From positions 80,926 through 144,925 of the forward strand of contig LGRX02035493.1 in assembly GCA_001247695.2 (NCBI GenBank): a stretch of DNA of 64,000 nt, given 5' to 3'. Positions 62,708 through 64,000 of the stretch are shown here, one piece after another. This stretch comes from Cymbomonas tetramitiformis (lineage: Eukaryota; Chlorophyta; Pyramimonadophyceae; Pyramimonadales; Pyramimonadaceae). Every line of letters begins with the position of its first letter. The first letter of the stretch is position 1. Below the pieces are notes generated by a model. The model did not search any database. It was not told the origin of the DNA and worked only from the letters and a program-made list of their open reading frames with translations. The translations under genes were made by a program, and so were the position numbers.

Positions 62708-64000
62708 TTATAAGAAGTCGGCCGTTGGGTCGAGAATGACCGCGGTCTCCATGCACGGATGTGGTAAAATAACAACCTGCTGTTCTACTCTATTGGCTAA
62801 TATGAATGGCTCCATGTTGTCAAAGGCCGCGCGGTCTACGTGCGGGTTGAAGGTATAGACCGTCTTGGTCAAGTTATCCGGGCCGAGAATGGAGTGACGT
62901 CGACGGTACTCCTTGATCTGTTCGTCGGTCGGCTTAGCGAACCAATCGCATTTCGGTAAGATGTAGACCTTTCCTGCAATCTCCACCCGCAATATTCTCG
63001 TAATACGGCCGTGCCTGCATATCACCAAGCCCACGATTGTGTAAACAGCTAAGTTAGTATGTCGTTAGGACATTATGCGCATCCTAATCGAGTCATAACG
63101 ACATCCTAAAGACATGTTAAAGGTAGAATAGTGCGTGCTCCTTTCTCACCTTGCCACGGATTTTGGCTCACCGTGCTCGTCCACTTCCTCACTCGCGAAG
63201 AAAGTGCGAAAGTAGCTGTGTACGGTGCGCTTGTTCCGATCGGTCGTAGCCGTGCGGTAATCAGCGTCGCCGATCTTGACGTGCGTGAAGTTATAGCAAA
63301 CCGGTGTCGGCCCCGCCATGAGCAACATCTCGTACTTGGTGAACTGTCGGCCCAACCATTCCGTAGGATCCGCGTACGCTCCAAATGGGGGCTCGCGTAT
63401 GTGCTCAGGTTTGCCCTCCCTTGCACACACCGCGTTCCGGTAGTGCTTGTGTCGCAGTCGCATCCGTGCATTCCAACTGTGCACAGCGATACGATACCGT
63501 TAGTACTTTAGGCGCGTCCTAAATATGCAACAACGGCGTCATAAGGGCATAAACAACCGCTCGGGGAATAATGGGGCCACAAATCACCTGCGCGCGTCTT
63601 CCACATACTTCTCCCACTTCTCCACCAGCTCTCGATAAGCCGGCAATTCAGTCCGCATCCAAACCTTCAAGGCCTTAATGTCATCATCTCGCAAGACCAC
63701 ACGTTTCCCCCTAGCCGATACCTCAACCGCAATTGCCCCGCGGCTCCCCATGGTCACGGCCGCCGGCATCCGGGTGGAGTGGTCTTCCGAAATGAAAGTG
63801 ATTAACCCACGCACCAAATGCAACACCTTCACCCGCTTGATGCAGTTCATTATGGCTGGAACGGGTAGGAGTTGCTCCTCGCTAGGCTTTTGATGTGACC
63901 GTTCAAGGACTCGAAGGCGTACATCCATACCTCCCGCATGGGACCATACTTCTCAAGTTGTTGGATGAAGTGAGAAAACATGTGAGTGTTAATCACACAC
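62708..64000 (-). CDS. tnp2-type transposase, C-terminal exons (DUF4218 and DUF4216 regions)
   Basis: Three exons by splice logic: 64000(incomplete)-63588, 63476-63150 and 63014-62708. Introns are 63477-63587 (GTGATT...CACAG) and 63015-63149 (GTGAGA...TGCAG). They join EDAR to SWNARM and KSVAR to HGRITRI in frame. Upstream, HMFSHFIQQLEKYGPMREVW then MYAFESLNGHIKSL matches the DUF4218 pattern (H..HF...GP...WMY.FE...). After a one-base frame change near 63855, the rest leads to YFRTFFASEEVDEHG, VYILPKCDWF and EPFILANRV..QVVIL, the DUF4216 core. The catalytic domain would lie beyond the window edge. It belongs to the CACTA/EnSpm class; the frame change suggests a damaged copy or sequence error. 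Confidence 0.65.

Larger units (their letters stand above)
62240..64000 (-). mobile_element. CACTA-like transposon, 3' part (runs off the window)
   Basis: The left end is inferred at CCCTACGGTCCTAGCAAATT (62240), which shares its first seven bases with the proven terminus of X. About 450 bp of degenerate GTTAGGATG / CTAACG words follow, then the 3' end of a tnp2-type transposase gene. The other end lies outside the window. The 3-bp sequence GGA before 62240 would be the target duplication. Confidence 0.5.

Overview
The window is eukaryotic nuclear DNA, dominated by transposable elements. The only confident host genes are a divergent histone H2A/H2B pair at 28.7-29.9 kb. Compact genes, short introns (56-135 bp where I can place them), copia-like elements with half-tRNA-type primer sites and CACTA-like DNA transposons suggest an alga. 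A red alga is my best guess from general impression, not proof. GC content swings sharply: gag-type and DUF7869-type genes are GC-rich, while the 32-42 kb block is AT-rich.

Layout. (1) 1-15.5 kb: one decayed non-LTR retrotransposon (LINE, minus strand) coding for an endonuclease end, reverse transcriptase, RNase H, zinc knuckle and a putative N6-adenine methyltransferase. Three insertions with target-site duplications split it: an LTR element E (1644-4073), a 5.85-kb CACTA-like element X (5064-10910) and a 272-bp fold-back LTR derivative (11773-12044). A fourth LTR element truncates it at 15528. Removing X and one 3-bp duplication restores the LINE reading frame. (2) 15.5-26.0 kb: nested short LTR elements. 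These are composite A/D, element C (20509-26021, minus) and element B (22452-26015), which is inserted one base from C's outer end. (3) 26-32 kb: host-like DNA with the histone pair. (4) 32020-42490: a very young 10.5-kb LTR element F with 572-bp LTRs and no recognisable internal genes. (5) 42.5-45.3 kb: a decayed gag remnant, a GC hairpin and two tandem-repeat families. (6) 45.3-54.2 kb: low-coding DNA with gene fragments, inverted repeats and a degenerate GTTAGCATG-type repeat field. (7) 54.2-60.5 kb: a DUF7869-like transposase-type gene (minus), an unknown divergent gene (plus) separated from it by a 42-bp minisatellite, and an unknown convergent gene (minus). (8) 60.6-62.24 kb: a 473-bp tandem repeat. 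(9) 62.24 kb to the end: the 3' part of a tnp2-type (CACTA) transposase gene with DUF4218 and DUF4216 domains, spliced over at least three exons.

How it fits together. The short LTR elements share one design: a primer-binding site just after the LTR that is complementary to the anticodon stem-loop of initiator tRNA-Met (as in copia), a hairpin whose 3' arm is the polypurine tract just before the 3' LTR, and a single Gag-like ORF with no pol. They therefore look non-autonomous. X carries a fragment of a tnp2 C-terminus related to the gene at 62.7-64 kb, and their termini both start CCCTACG, so the two are plausibly relatives. All assignments come from reading the sequence; no database search was run.
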